From: Clostridium sp.
Lineage (GTDB): Bacteria > Bacillota_I > Bacilli_A > Acholeplasmatales > Anaeroplasmataceae
NCBI GenBank assembly: GCA_022010015.1
Contig: CP091735.1
Coordinates: 1,612,001 to 1,676,000, forward strand
Direction of reading: 5' to 3'
Length of the DNA stretch: 64,000 bases
A model generated the notes under the pieces. It saw only the letters and a list, made by a program, of their open reading frames with translations, was not told the origin of the DNA and did no database searches. This document shows positions 1-11,928 of the stretch, one piece after another. Each line of letters opens with the position of its first letter. Position 1 is the stretch's first letter. The position numbers and the translations under genes are program-made.

Positions 1-37
1 TTAAAAAAAGTATGCAAAAAAATGCATACTTTTTTTA
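1..37 (-). terminator. Intrinsic terminator of the AB ex­porter operon
   Basis: The inverted repeat AGTATGC / GCATACT is flanked by A7 and T7 tracts, so it can work in both directions. It lies directly after the stop codon of the ABC exporter gene that ends at 39. Confidence 0.8.
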
Positions 38-38
38 A

Positions 39-1865
39 TTAGTTTCTTCCTTCAAATTGTAATTGATATAATTTATAATAATATCCTTTTTGCTTTAATA
101 AATCCTGATGGGTTCCTCTTTCAATTATTTCCCCATGCTGTAAAACAATAATTTGATCTGATTTTTGGATAGTTGATAATCTATGAGCTACAACTAGCAT
201 TGTACCTATACTTTTAATTTTCTCTAGTGATTGTTGAATTAAAACTTCAGTTTCTGTATCGATGTTTGCAGTTGCTTCATCCAAAATCAAAATTTGTGGA
301 GAATGAATTACAGTTCTTGCAAATGACAATAATTGTCTTTGACCTTGTGAGAAATTCTCACCACGCTCAATTACTTCTTCGTTTAAGCCCTTTGGTAATT
401 TAGAAATGAATGAATCAGCATTTACATATTTACAGGTTTCCATAACCTTTTCATCACTAATTGAATCATCATTAAGTGCTATGTTACTTTTTTTACTGAG
501 CCACTAAACATAAACACATCCTGAAGCATTTGACCAATAGCTTTTCTTAAGGAATCAATTTTTATTTTGGTTATATCAATACCATCTATTAAAATTTGAC
601 CCTTTTTGAATTTCGTAATTACGGACAATCAATCCTAAAATTGTTGTTTTACCAGCTCCTGTAGCACCAACAAAGGCACAACTTTGCTTTGGTAAAATTT
701 CAAATGAAACATCCTTTAAAATCCAATTATCAGCTTTATAAGCAAACCAAACATGCTTAAATTCAATATGTCCATCAAAATGATTAATTTCTATAGCGTC
801 AGGACTATCCTTAACCTCAGGAGCTACATCCAATAGATTAAATAATCTTTCTGATGCTGAAAAATGATTTTTTTGAATATTATTTAATTGATCAGCTAAA
901 TTTTTGAATAGGGTTGAAGAATTTAGATAAGTATAAATAGAAATTAACAATAGAACCAGCACCTAAATGTAGTGTAATACCCATTGCAAAGGTTACAGCA
1001 ATAGCCAAAACATATAATAAGGTAATGAATGGTCGATAGATACCAAAAGCTATAACAATCTTATATCTAGCCTTACGAAGTGCTTCATTTTTTATGATAA
1101 ACTCTTCTTCCTTATATTTTTGCTGGTTGAATATCTGAATAATCTTCATTCCAGATAAATTTTCATTTAAATAAGTATTTAAATCAGAGATATATCTTCT
1201 TTCATTTCTAAATGTTTTACCGACTACCTTACTAAAGAAATATGATGTTATAAACACTATAACTACAAATCCTAACAAAATTAATGCTAACATTGGTGAA
1301 ATTATAATCATTGCTACATAAACACCAATTATTGTTAAGGCATTTTTTTAAAAACATTGACCAAAAACATTGGTGAATAAATCAGACATAGAAGCTGTAT
1401 ATGAACAAACTCTTGTTACTAATGAACCAACTGGCATTTCATCAAACTGATTTTTGGCTCATATTTTTCAATATGAGTAAACACTTCAACTCTTAAATTA
1501 TAGATTATTTGTTGTCCTGCCTTTTGTAATAGCATTGACTCGATATATAAAAAAATACCTGATTAACTACACTTATACTAAAATAACAAAGAGTAAAGAA
1601 AAATAATTTGTTTAAATAATCTTCTTTTTTTCAACTAAATCATAAAGATCACTACTAATTTTTACCTAAATTATCAGTTATATTTCCAATAAACAAAGGT
1701 AAAAAAATATCCAAGGCAACATTAACGATAATTAAAATAAATGATAATAAAAAAATCTTTTTCCATTCTGGCTTAACATAATTCATTGTCCTTTTTAAAC
1801 ATTATTTTTAAAAAGGAATTTTATGATCGCCCTTTAATTTTTGATTGCTCTTCAAATTCATCCAT
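39..1865 (-). CDS. ABC exporter half-transporter, consensus-site subunit (BmrD/YheH-like)
   Basis: This is an ABC exporter subunit with an N-terminal transmembrane domain and a C-terminal ATPase. The ATPase shows Walker A GATGAGKTT (near 650), signature FSQGQRQ (near 345) and Walker B LILDEATAN (near 290) with an intact catalytic Glu. The ATG at 1863-1865 overlaps the stop of the upstream partner gene (TAATG), so the two are translationally coupled. By homology to heterodimeric multidrug exporters such as BmrC/BmrD it should pump amphipathic substrates outwards; the real substrate is unknown. The frame is broken several times, all in A/T runs (for example A7 at about 492-498, where A5 restores the 'SVKSNIAL' motif). 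The repaired length of roughly 600 residues fits the family. Confidence 0.85.
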
Positions 1866-3665
1866 TATTGATTACCTCCTTCTACTTCTGCTTCTAATGC
1901 CTGAAGGCGTACCATATTTTGATAGGTAGGTGAAGTTTTTAATAAGTTTTCAGGTGTATCAAATGCCTCAATTTTGCCTTCATTTAAAAACTAAAATTCT
2001 GCTTAAATGAGATACTGTTGAAACTCTAGATGCAATAACTATGGTAGTTTTTTTCCATTACGATTATCTTTAATATTTTTTTAAGATGTTTTCTTCAGTT
2101 TTAACATCTACTGCTGATACAGAGTCATCCATAATCATAATTGGCGCTTCTTTAATATATACACGAGCAATACTAATACGCTGCTTTTGACCACCAGATA
2201 GGGAAACACCACGTTCACCTGATAAGGTGTCATATCCTTCTTGAAAACATGATATGTTTTCATCAACATCAGCAAATTGAGCAGCCTTTTTAATTCTAGC
2301 AAAATCAATTCCTCGATTTGAGAATGCAATATTGTTTCTAATTTTATCACTAAATAAGAAATTATCTTGTGGTACATAACTTATTGATTCTCTTACTGAA
2401 TTTATATCGCAATCCATTATATCATGATCATCAATAAAAATGGTATTAGGCTCAACATTATAAAGACGCAATAAAGAATTGACTAGTGTTGTTTTTCCAC
2501 TACCAATTTTACCTATAACGCCAATTGTTTCACCAGGATTAATCTCAAAACTGATATTATCAAGAGAATGCTGCTTACTACCTGGATATTCAAATGAATA
2601 GTTTTTAAAGGTGATTTTACCTTTAACATCCTCTAGCTTATAGCTGTTTGGATTGTTTTTTATCTCTTCATCCTCATCAAGGAAATGAGAGATACGCTTT
2701 AATGATGCTGAAGCTCTTGAAAGCATTGAAACAATTTGACCTAAAGCCATCATTGGCCATACTATTGATTCAAAATATCCTAAGAATGTTACAAGCTCAC
2801 CAGCCTCTAAATTAACGCTTTGACCAAAAATAACAATTTCCTTACCTATGGCTGTTGAATAAGCAAACCAGCCTCCAAAGCCTAAAATTATTGCCATTAT
2901 AGCAGCTATAAGCAATGAAATAATTACATCAAACAAAACTGAAATCTTAACAAAATCAATATTTGTATCTTGATTCTTCCTAGCTATTTTAGCAAATGTA
3001 TGAATTTCATTTGTACCCTTTACAAATGCTTTTATTACTCTAATACCAGTGAAGTTCTCTTGAGTGAAATCATATAATCTATCAAATTCCTTTTGACGAT
3101 TTGTCCAACGCATTGCCATAAATTTTTCAACTAGTCCACCCCAAATTATGATTAATAATAGGGGAATAAAGGAAATAAGTGATAATACTAGATTTAATTT
3201 AAGCATTTTTAATAATAACAACAACTGATAAGAAAAATGGCATCAAATAGCATTACAAAGCCCCAACCAATGAATTCTTCAATCGTTTCTAGATCAGTTG
3301 TAAACCAAGCCATTACGCTTCCTACCTTATTTTCGTGATAATATCTTTGAGATAATCTTTCACTTTTTAAAAACATTTCTTTACGTAATGAAGCTTCGAT
3401 TCTTCCAGAAGCATTAAATAATGCAAAACGCCAAAGCATTCTTCCTAAGCACATTATTATGCCTACCTTAACCAAACCGTAGATTATAACAGATATGGCC
3501 GCAACTGTTATATCATTGCTACCCTCAACAGCAGTAACTATATCACCTAAATATTCGGGAATCTTTAATTGATAATAGTCGACTAAAGCTAGACCAACAA
3601 TACCAATTAAGTAAAATAAAATATACTTTAAATAGTATTTTTGACATATGACGACCAAATAACAT
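1865..3665 (-). CDS. ABC exporter half-transporter, degenerate-site subunit (BmrC/YheI-like)
   Basis: First gene of the exporter operon. It has an N-terminal six-helix membrane domain and a C-terminal ATPase with Walker A GKIGSGKTT and signature SLSGGQKQR. Walker B reads MIMDDSVSAVD, so the catalytic Glu is replaced by Asp. This is typical of the degenerate half of heterodimeric ABC exporters, and its partner at 39-1865 keeps the Glu. The start ATG at 3663-3665 has GGAG eight bases upstream; the run after 'ATG TCA' is one base too long, so the frame breaks at about 3642. Two T7 runs near the C-terminus (about 2049 and 2083) read correctly as T5. The C-terminus is 'EVEGGNQ' and its TAA overlaps the next ATG. 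Confidence 0.86.
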
Positions 3666-3701
3666 AAAATCATCTCCTTATTAAAATAATACTCTCTTCC
3701 A

Positions 3702-3730
3702 AATATATTACATTATTTAGACATCATCAA
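3702..3730 (-). promoter_or_regulatory. Candidate promoter of the ABC exporter operon
   Basis: TTGATG, a 17-base spacer and TATATT are seen on the minus strand about 40 bases before the start of the first exporter gene. No other sigma-A-like site of similar quality was noticed in this gap. Confidence 0.45.
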
Positions 3731-3835
3731 TTTTTACCATTAATAAGAATATTGTCAAATGATATGCATATAACATTTAATTTTTCTAAATTAGCGTAAT
3801 TTAAACTATATAATAACGAGTAAATTATAACTGAC

Positions 3836-3868
3836 AAAAAAAGAAAAAGACCATTAAATTTGGTCTTC
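3836..3868 (-). terminator. Terminator of ssb
   Basis: The stem AGACCA / TGGTCT is followed on the minus strand by a U-rich tract. The likely ssb stop codon (TAA at 3854-3856) lies in the loop of this hairpin. Confidence 0.7.
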
Positions 3869-4206
3869 TTCCTTCTTTTTGTAGTACCAGAGAGAAAAAC
3901 AATCTTATCAGCAGTTACAAAATAATTTTGGACAGTTGCACCAGAAGCTAAAGTATCCAATTCCTTTTTAGGAGTAATTCTTCCTTTAGCAAGAATCATT
4001 TTACCCTTAGTAAGATATTCACTAGATGCTTCAGCTAAAGCCTCCCAAACAGTAACAGGAATATAATCAACTGTTTGTTCACCATTATAGTCCTTGAAAC
4101 CTCTTTGAACAGCAAGCACTAATTCAACAACCTTTTTGCCATCCTTAAGTTCACGTAAAACGGGATCCTTTGCAAGCCTGCCGACTAGCATTACATAATT
4201 GTACAC
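3854..4206 (-). CDS. ssb: Single-stranded DNA-binding protein
   Basis: The N-terminus MYNYVMLVGRLAKDPVLREL and the OB-fold core (about residues 1-110) match bacterial SSB, which coats single-stranded DNA in replication and repair. The start is GTG at 4204-4206, with GGAGGG eight bases upstream. In the sequence as given the frame runs on to 3727 through a terminator hairpin, giving an implausible hydrophobic tail. A length correction in the A5 run at about 3880 instead gives the short acidic end 'KKEEDQI' and a TAA inside the hairpin loop, which is the end chosen here. It is monocistronic or nearly so. Confidence 0.85.
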
Positions 4207-4349
4207 TATGTGTACCCTCCTTCCTTATTATTTCACATCTGTGATAGTTTTTATTTTATCATTTAAAAAAATATAACAAAAAAACAACTTTTTTAAAAAA
4301 AATCCCCATTTTTTTCTTAGTTTTCTAAAAAAATACATTTAAATATAAT

Positions 4350-4388
4350 AAAAAAACAAGAAATTAGTATTCTAAAATTTCTTGTTTT
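4350..4388. terminator. Bidirectional hairpin between ssb and the U32 peptidase gene
   Basis: The stem CAAGAAATT / AATTTCTTG (4357-4384) is flanked by A and T runs. It can terminate the U32 peptidase transcript on the minus strand. The rest of 4207-4440 is very AT-rich with no gene that I can support. Confidence 0.65.
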
Positions 4389-4440
4389 AGCAAATTAGTT
4401 CATAACTAAATTTTTTTAAATTTTTTTATTTTTTTCGCAA

Positions 4441-6718
4441 TTACAATATAGGTCTTAAATAATATCCTCGAGTTTGCGTATTTGCATTAAATTCTTTTTT
4501 AACTGAGGCATTATTCAATTTGTTTTTAAACATATTGACAATTTGTTTAACCTCTTCTTTATTTTCAATTGTAAAATCCATCCTTATCTTAGAAGCATAT
4601 TTTTTAATATAATCAAGCTCATCAACTAGATTTAAAAGCTTTTTTTCATTTAAAATATGGGTTATACAATCCGTATGAGTTAAATAAAATGCGCCATAAT
4701 TATCTTTAAGCATATAGGTATTATTTTTTTACATTGACCGCATTGCTTAAATCTTTTAAGAGGACAATATTTCATAGTCATTAAATTTTGATGTCCATAA
4801 CAAACAAATTCAATTGGAGCCTTAGCATTATATTTTTGTTCAAAACCAGTTGCTATCTCCTTTAAAAGCTCCTTATCTGTTTCTAATGATAGACAAACAC
4901 TACTACATCCCACTTTTAATAAATCATAGATTGCTTCACTATTTAAGGTGTTAAAACTGTAATCTGCAGTAATTTTTTTATTTTCATAATAGTTAATTGC
5001 TCCATAATTCCCAGCTAAGATATATTCCTCCTTAATATCTTGATATTTAGCATTAACGTAGGGAATATAATTCTCATAATAAATAGTTTTTTTATTCCCA
5101 TTTCCTTTTAAAGCATTGTATTGCTCAAGGGTTTGACATTTAGCTACAAGCTCAATTTCTGATTCATTTGCAAAATCGAAAGCTTTTAACATCTTCTTTA
5201 ATTTCTTTTTAAATCTCTTTTTAATTTTGGTAATAATCCAAAAATTTGCTTGATAAGTAATCTTCTTGTTTCATTAATATCTTTAATTGACATAAAACAA
5301 TCATCACTTAAATTAAAAATCGAGTTTTTTTAAATAGAATGGAGTATCAACTAGCTTATTTAATTGCTTAAATAATGAATCATATGTAATCGCTTGCTTT
5401 TTGAGCCTCTAAAATAATTTCATTTGATTTTTACAGTAAAGGTTTTATTTCCTATTTTGGCTTTTTAATAATAAATAATCATTGGCATTTCCAAAACAGC
5501 TAATAATTAATGGCATTTTTCATAGAATTAGAAATTGTTAAGTCAATTGTTGAATCTATCATTTTAAAAAAATTTTAGTACCAGGCTTATAATTCTTATA
5601 AATCAAAAACATAAGCGCTTTTACTTGCTTCTTTTTATTTCCTTTTAAATTTGAATTATACATTTTATCAATTGTAAAATAATAATCCTCATCATCTTCT
5701 ATACGAATTCTATCATTTACATTTAGATTTCTATTTAAAAATTAATTCAGTTAGCTTGCCTTGCTTTTTGGCCTATTTTTTTCCAATGAATGCTCCCTCA
5801 TTAGATTTTTTTGCCTTCATCAACTATTTGACCATTATCTTCATTAAAAAAACAAAGCCATTTGTATAATTTCTATGAAAAAAACTGTATCTAATTTTTG
5901 CAGGATTATAGGAAACATTATCAAGCTTTTTTTCTAAGCTCACTTGTTACTATTTTTTTACATATTCAGGAGATTTCATTCGGCCTTCTATTTTTTTAAT
6001 GAATCCACATTAGCAGCAATAAAGTCTTTAAAATTATTTGCTGTATTTAAATCACGCATAGATAAGTGGTAGCCAGTAGTAGCTAATTGCTCACCATTTT
6101 TAAAGATTTGGTACTCTCTACGACAATTTTGAGCACATCTTCCTCGATTTCCTGAACGTAATGACAATAATGATGAAAATAAACAGCCACCACTATAGCT
6201 TACACATAATGCTCCATAGGCAAAAAAACCTCAAGAGGCATATGGGAATTACTTTTTATGTTTTTTTATGCTTTCAATGGAATTTTTCTCTAGCGATAAC
6301 ACATCTTTTAGCATTCATTTTTTCGAAAAAAAGCACATCATTTAAATCCTTAACACCACATTGTGTAGAAATATGAGCTTCCATTTCATTTAAATTATTT
6401 ATAACATAATTAATCATCGCAAAATCAGCTAAAATTACACCATCAACACCTAACTCATATAATGTATTTAGGTATTTTTTTGCATTCTTCAACTTCATTT
6501 TCTTTTTAAAATTGTATTAACTGTTACATATATATTTTTATTTAAAGGATGGGCTAATCTTAAAGCTTCCTTTTAATTCATCTATTGTTAAATTTTTTTA
6601 GCATAGGCTCTAGCTCCAAATTTTTTTCTGTTGCTAGATAAACCGCATCAGCTCCATTAAAGATTGCTTGCTTAAATGCTTCAAATGTTCCTGCTGGTGC
6701 TAAAAGCTCTGGCTTCAT
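4441..6718 (-). CDS. U32 family peptidase, long form with C-terminal extension
   Basis: The N-terminus MKPELLAPAGTFEAF and the motif SGNRGRCAQNCRREY (about residue 170) are hallmarks of U32 peptidases (YrrO/YhbU/RlhA type). Members act as collagenase-like proteases or in tRNA/rRNA hydroxylation. The repaired product is about 750 residues, the length of forms with an extra C-terminal domain; a CGQCK cysteine pair sits near residue 660. The start ATG at 6716-6718 is preceded by AAAGGAGG. At least eight breaks in A/T runs occur, most densely between 5200 and 6160. The protein ends 'RGYYLRPIL' just before a terminator. The exact reaction cannot be told from sequence. Confidence 0.8.
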
Positions 6719-6737
6719 AAAATTCCTCCTTTAAATT

Positions 6738-6769
6738 TAAAATGGATATCATTTAAGATATCCATTTTA
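6738..6769 (-). terminator. Hairpin after the HIT gene
   Basis: A perfect 12-13 bp inverted repeat (AAATGGATATC / GATATCCATTT) lies directly after the HIT stop codon at 6771. The U tract is contributed by the stem itself, so it may only be an attenuator before the U32 gene. Confidence 0.6.
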
Positions 6770-6770
6770 A

Positions 6771-7199
6771 TTATGCTTTATAATTATCTTTGATAATTTG
6801 GGCTATCTTTTGCATTCATCTTCGCTTACAAGATTTCCTGTATTCATTTGGAATGTTCCATTCCATTCAAAACCATCTTTATATTTTGGTACTAAGTGAA
6901 TGTGAAGATGACCTAAAGTATCTCCATATGCACCATAGTTAATTCTATCTGGTGAATAAGCCTTTTGAATTGCATTTGCAACGTCGCAAACATCCTTCAT
7001 AAAAAGCATTTCTTTCTTCAACACTTAAGTCCTTGATCTCAGCTACATGGTCTTTTTTTATAAGCAACTATCATTCTTCCTTTATGGCTTTGGTCTTTAA
7101 ATACAATAACTAAAGATGTGCTAGTTTCAAATGCTAAATAACCAAATTTAGCTAAATATTCCTTTTGTTCACAATATGGACATTTTTTTCTTGTTTCAT
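6771..7199 (-). CDS. HIT family nucleotide hydrolase/transferase
   Basis: The histidine triad GHLHIHLVPK (about residue 95) identifies a HIT protein, which cleaves nucleoside phosphoramidates or dinucleotides such as Ap4A. The N-terminus carries CPYC, a likely zinc-binding pair. The start ATG is at 7197-7199 behind AGAGGAAG. Reading the A7 run at about 7182-7188 as A5 gives 'MKQEKCPYCEQ'. A second break near 7020 disrupts the middle. The stop TAA at 6771 is obtained after correcting a run near 6810. Length is about 140 residues, normal for the family. Confidence 0.85.
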
Positions 7200-7226
7200 T
7201 TTTTTCTTCCTCTTTTTTTAGTAAAA

Positions 7227-9060
7227 TTAATTTTCGTCTGAAGATAAAATAGCTAAGAAGGCCTCCTGTGGAACCTCAACAGAACCAATTTCCTTCATTT
7301 TCTTTTTACCTTCTTTTTGTTTTTCTAGTAGCTTCTTTTTACGAGAAATATCGCCACCATAACATTTAGCTAATACGTCCTTACGCATAGCTTTTATATC
7401 ACTTCTGGCAATAACTTTATGATTTATTACCGCCTGAACTGGTACCTCAAATAATTGTCTTGGGATAATATCCTTAAGCTTTTCAACCAATATTTTACCA
7501 CGATTATAGGCAAAATCCTTATGAACAATGCTTGATAAGGCATCAACAACATCACCATTTAGCATAATATCCATTTTAACCAGCTTAGATTCCTTATATT
7601 CAGCTAGTTCATAATCAAATGATGCATAGCCCTTAGTATAACTTTTTTTAATTTATCAAAGAAATCATAAACAATTTCTAGCAATGGTAATTCATAATGA
7701 ATTAGAACTCGAGTTTCTTCAATATATTGCATATCAATGAAGGTACCACGCTTTTTTTGACATAAATCCATAATTGCACCAACATATTCTGATGGTGTCA
7801 TAATTGTCGCCTTTACGAATGGCTCTTCAATATGATCAATGTAGTTAGGCTCTGGTAGTCCTGATGGGTTATCCATTTCTATCATTTCGCCATCAGTTAA
7901 ATAAACATGGTAGCTAACAGATGGTGCTGTTGCTATTAAATCGATACCAAATTCACGAGCAATTCTTTCCTTAACGATATCCATATGAAGTAATCCTAAA
8001 AAGCCTGTTCTAAATCCAAAGCCTAAGGCCTGTGATGTTTCTGGCTCATAAACAAGGGATGCATCAGAAAGCTTTAGTTTATCAAGAGCGTCCTTCAAAT
8101 CCTCATATTGTTTAGTATCAATTGGATAAAGTCCACAGAATACCATCGGATTAAGCTTACGATATCCAGCAAGTGCATCTGCTGCATAATTTTCTTTAGT
8201 CGTAATTGTATCACCAACATGGACTTTATTTATGTCCTTAATTGAAGCGGTAATAAAACCAACATCACCTGCTGATAAAAAGCTTCTAAATTCTTCCTTG
8301 GGCGTCTTTACACCAAGAGATACTACCTGGTATTCAGCATTTGTTGCGTGCATATGAATAGTGTCACCAACATTTATTGTTCCTTCTTTTACACATACTA
8401 AAATAACAACTCCAAGATAAGCATCAAAGGCACTATCAAAGATAAGTGCTTGAACAGGAGCACTTGGATTGCCAGTTGGTGATGGAACATATTTTACAAT
8501 CTGTTCTAATATATCTCTTACACCAACACCAGTTTTTGCCGAAGCAAGAACAGCATTTGAAGCGTCAAGTCCAATGACATCCTCAATTTCATGTCTTGTG
8601 TGTTCAATATCTGCACTAGGCAAGTCAATCTTATTTATTAAAAGGTAATATTTCTAAATTACTATCAATTGCTAAATAAACGTTTGCCAGAGTTTGAGCT
8701 TCTACTCCTTGTGTTGCATCTACAACAAGTATTGCTCCCTCACAGGCAGCAAGACTTCTTGAAACCTCATAGGTAAAGTCAACATGTCCAGGTGTATCAA
8801 TCAGATGTAGTTCATAGGTATTCCCATCATCTGACTTATAATTAAGACAAACCGCATTAAGCTTAATTGTTATTCCCCTTTCACGTTCAAGCTCCATTGA
8901 ATCTAAAATTTGATCCTGCATTTCTCTTTTTTCTACACTATCACAAATTTCAAGTATACGATCTGCAAGTGTAGATTTTTCCATGATCTATATGAGCAAT
9001 TATACAAAAAAATTTCTAATTTTTTTGTCTGTCTTTTTTCAAATCTTCTAAAGATGGCAT
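7227..9060 (-). CDS. lepA: Elongation factor 4 (ribosome back-translocase)
   Basis: LepA is a translational GTPase. The N-terminus reads RNFCIIAHIDHGKST (P-loop), then ERERGIT, DTPGHVDF and NKIDLPSA, and the C-terminus ends in the LepA-specific 'EVPQEAFLAILSSDEN'. The ATG at 9058-9060 has GGAG eight bases upstream. Four breaks are visible: A7 at 9006-9012 and T7 at 9020-9026 (each correct as 5), T5 at 8976-8980 (correct as 4), and A4 near 8639 (correct as 3). Further ones occur at about 7600. About 600 residues after repair. It stands divergent to rnpB. Confidence 0.93.
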
Positions 9061-9169
9061 TTATATCGCTCCTTTACAACAATTTATTATACTAAAAAAA
9101 ATTAATTTTTTCAATAATCATAAATTAACTTCTCTCATTCACCTTGATCATAGTAATGTAAAATATTTA

Positions 9170-9528
9170 AAAGGTAGTTTGGTAATCGAGCGTATTTATA
9201 CGTTAGGAAAGTCCATGCTAGCACATTCTGAGATGAATGTAGTGTTTGTGCTTAGGGAAAAAATAACCTAAGGAATGTATTTTACATTACGGCGAAGGAA
9301 GCCTAAGTTATTTATAATAAGGCGTACTTTGTAACGTGCCACAGTGACGAGCTTTAAAGAAATTTAAAAGGTGAAACGTTGGTAAACCCCTCAAGCTAGC
9401 AACCCAAACTTTGGTAGGGGAGTCTTTTTTTATTTTTAAATGAAGAAATAAAAAGGAACATAGATTTTTCTATGTAGATAGATGATTACCACTCATATGA
9501 GAACAAAACATGGCTTATAAACTACTAA
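9170..9528 (+). ncRNA. rnpB: RNase P RNA, Bacillus type (B)
   Basis: This is the catalytic RNA of RNase P, which matures tRNA 5' ends, and it is the only plus-strand gene in the window. Conserved blocks are seen in order: GGTAATCG, AGGAAAGTCCATGC (9208 onward), TGCCACAGTGACGA, GGTAAACCCCTCAAG, TAGATGATTACC and ACAAAACATGGCTTA near the 3' end. The 5' GGTAGTTT pairs with the 3' AAACTACT to form P1, which sets the ends to within a few bases. A strong terminator follows. The gene is not visibly damaged, as expected for a non-coding gene in a sequence whose errors are in short A/T runs. Confidence 0.93.
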
Positions 9529-9567
9529 AAAAATGATTTTTAGGTAAAACTAAAAATCATTTTTTTC
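9527..9567. terminator. Bidirectional terminator between rnpB and pnp
   Basis: The 15-bp stem AAAAATGATTTTTAG / CTAAAAATCATTTTT sits between two convergent genes and can end both. Confidence 0.85.
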
Positions 9568-9605
9568 TACAATATAAAAAGTGCCATTAAAATGGCACAA
9601 TTTAA

Positions 9606-11784
9606 TTATTCAGCTTTTTGAATCATCTTTATCCTTCATTACGCCTTTTAAAGCATCCTTACGAGATAAATCTATTTGACCTTTTTTTCATTAATATTAA
9701 TGCATTTTACAATTATTGAATCGCCTAGATAAACAACATCTTCACATTTTTTTCTACTCTTTCTAAAGCAAGCTTATAAATGTGACAAAAGTCCTTCAAC
9801 GCCATCCCAAAGTTCAACAAATACACCATATTTTTTTCAATACGTGTAACCTTACCTGTATAGATTTCGCCGACCTTTGCCTCTCTAACTAAATCTTCAA
9901 TCTTCTTGATTGCTTTTCTAGCCCAGTTGATATCATTATGCATAACATAAACTCTACCATCTTGCTCAATATCAATCTTTACATCATTATTTTCCTCGAT
10001 AATTTGATTAATTACCTTTCCACCGGCACCAATTACTTCTTTAATTTTTGTCTGGACTAATTCTAGTCATTAATACCTTTGGTGCAAATTCTGATAATTC
10101 CTTTCTAGGTTCTTTAATAGTCTTTTTCCATATGGTCAAGAATTTCAAAACGACCCTTTTTAGCTTGTGCTAGGGCCTCTTCTAAAATCTTAAAGGAAAT
10201 TCCACGAATTTTGATATCCATTTGTAATGCAGTGATACCTGTTCTAGTACCTGCAACCTTAAAGTCCATATCGCCAAGGTGGTCTTCCATACCTTGAATA
10301 TCAGTTAGAACCATATAATGCTCTTCATCAGTCATAATTAATCCCATTGCAATACCAGCAACCGGTGCCTTAATTGGAACACCAGCAGCCATAAGGCTTA
10401 ATGTACCAGCACAAATTGTTGCTTGTGATGATGAACCATTTGACTCCAAAATTTCACTTACAACACGAATTGTATAAGGAAATTCATCAGCAGATGGAAT
10501 AACATATGATAGGGCTCTTTCACCTAAGGCACCATGACCAATTTCTCTTCTACCAGGTGAACCATATCTTCCTGTTTCACCAACTGAAAATTGTGGAAAA
10601 TTATAATGTAGCATAAAGCGCTTATTTTCTTCAAGACCAAGTCCATCAATTATTTGATTATCATTTAATGAACCAAGTGTTGTAGTAGCTAAAGCTTGAG
10701 TTTGTCCTCTTGTGAATAGTGCTGAACCATGAGTTCTTGGTAAAACATCAATTCTTGATGATAATGGTCTGATTTCATCCTGCTTACGACCGTCAGGACG
10801 AATTTTATCAACACTTATAAGGCGTCTAACCTCAGTATGTAAAATATCCTCTAGAGTATGTCTTACTTGACTTAAATACTCACGCTTAGCGTCTTCATCG
10901 ATTACTTTAATTCCACCCTTTTCGGTAATAAATACTTTTTCATCAAAATGGGCAACAGTTTCTTCATTTACCTCATCAATTTTAGCATATCTTTCAAGCT
11001 TATCCTCAATTCGAATAGCAGCAATAAGCTTTTCTTGAGCATATTGTCTTACCTCTTGGTCAATTTCTTTATTAACCTCAAATAGGCTAACCTCCATCTT
11101 AGGCTTTCCACATTCTTTGATAATCTCTTGTTGGAAATCACATAATCTTTGAATTTCGGCATGACCAAACTTTAAAGCTTCAAGCATTTCAGCTTCGCTT
11201 ACCATATCAGCACCTGCTTCAACCATATTGATTGCTTGATGTGTACCAGCAACAGTTAGATCGATGTCTGAAACCTCTGCTTGAGCAGGTGTTGGGTTAA
11301 TAATTAATTCACCATTAACTCTTCCTACCTTTACACCAGCAATTGGTCCTTCAAATGGAATATCAGAAATCATTAAGGCAATACTAGATCCTAGCATTGC
11401 AGCCATTTCAGGTGTACAATCAGGATCAGATGATAATACCATATTAATAACCTGAACTTCATTTCTAAAGCCATCAGCAAACATTGGTCTGATTGGTCTA
11501 TCAATTAAACGTGAAACAAGTGTTTCATGTTCACTAGGACGTCCCTCACGACGCAAAAATCCTCCTGGAATCTTACCAGCAGCATATAATTTTTCTTGGT
11601 ATAAAACCATTAATGGAAAGAAGTCTTGGGTAGATGCTTCATTATTAGACACACAGGTTGATAGTACCACACTTCCACCATAGTATACTAAACATGCACC
11701 ATTTGCTTGTTTAGCAACTTCACCAATTTCGATTACAAGAGGTCTTCCACCCCATGTATATTCGAAACGTTTAATTTCACTCAT
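9606..11784 (-). CDS. pnp: Polyribonucleotide nucleotidyltransferase (PNPase)
   Basis: PNPase degrades RNA phosphorolytically in the degradosome. Two RNase PH domains are seen (FFPLMVLYQEK near residue 65; the catalytic second domain around RTHGSALFTRGQTQA), then KH (VIGAGGKVINQI) and S1 (GEIYTGKVTRI) domains. The ATG at 11782-11784 has GGAG nine bases upstream. The first 550 codons are open without a break. The KH-S1 part is broken at 10124, 10063, about 9833, 9796, 9750 and 9685; every break is repaired by shortening an A/T run by 1 or 2. The stop is at 9606-9612 depending on the last run. It follows rpsO, as in Bacillus. Confidence 0.93.
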
Positions 11785-11871
11785 ATTGAAATTCTCCTTC
11801 AAATATCTTATTTTTTTCTATTAACGTATTAATTATACCACAAATTTCAATTAAAAAAATAGAAATTAGTT

Positions 11872-11904
11872 AAAAAGAAACAAAAGTAAATTTGTTTCCT
11901 TTTT
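11872..11904 (-). terminator. rpsO terminator
   Basis: The stem AAAAAGAAACAAA / TTTGTTTCCTTTTT lies just after rpsO and ends in a U-rich tract on the minus strand. Confidence 0.75.
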
Positions 11905-11928
11905 CAAAATAATAATTTAGTAGTTCGA

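Noticed and set aside
5200..6160. The broken 5200-6160 stretch as an intergenic region with repeats.
   Set aside because: Short in-frame pieces on the minus strand continue the U32 peptidase, and the repeated T runs are explained by the window-wide run problem.
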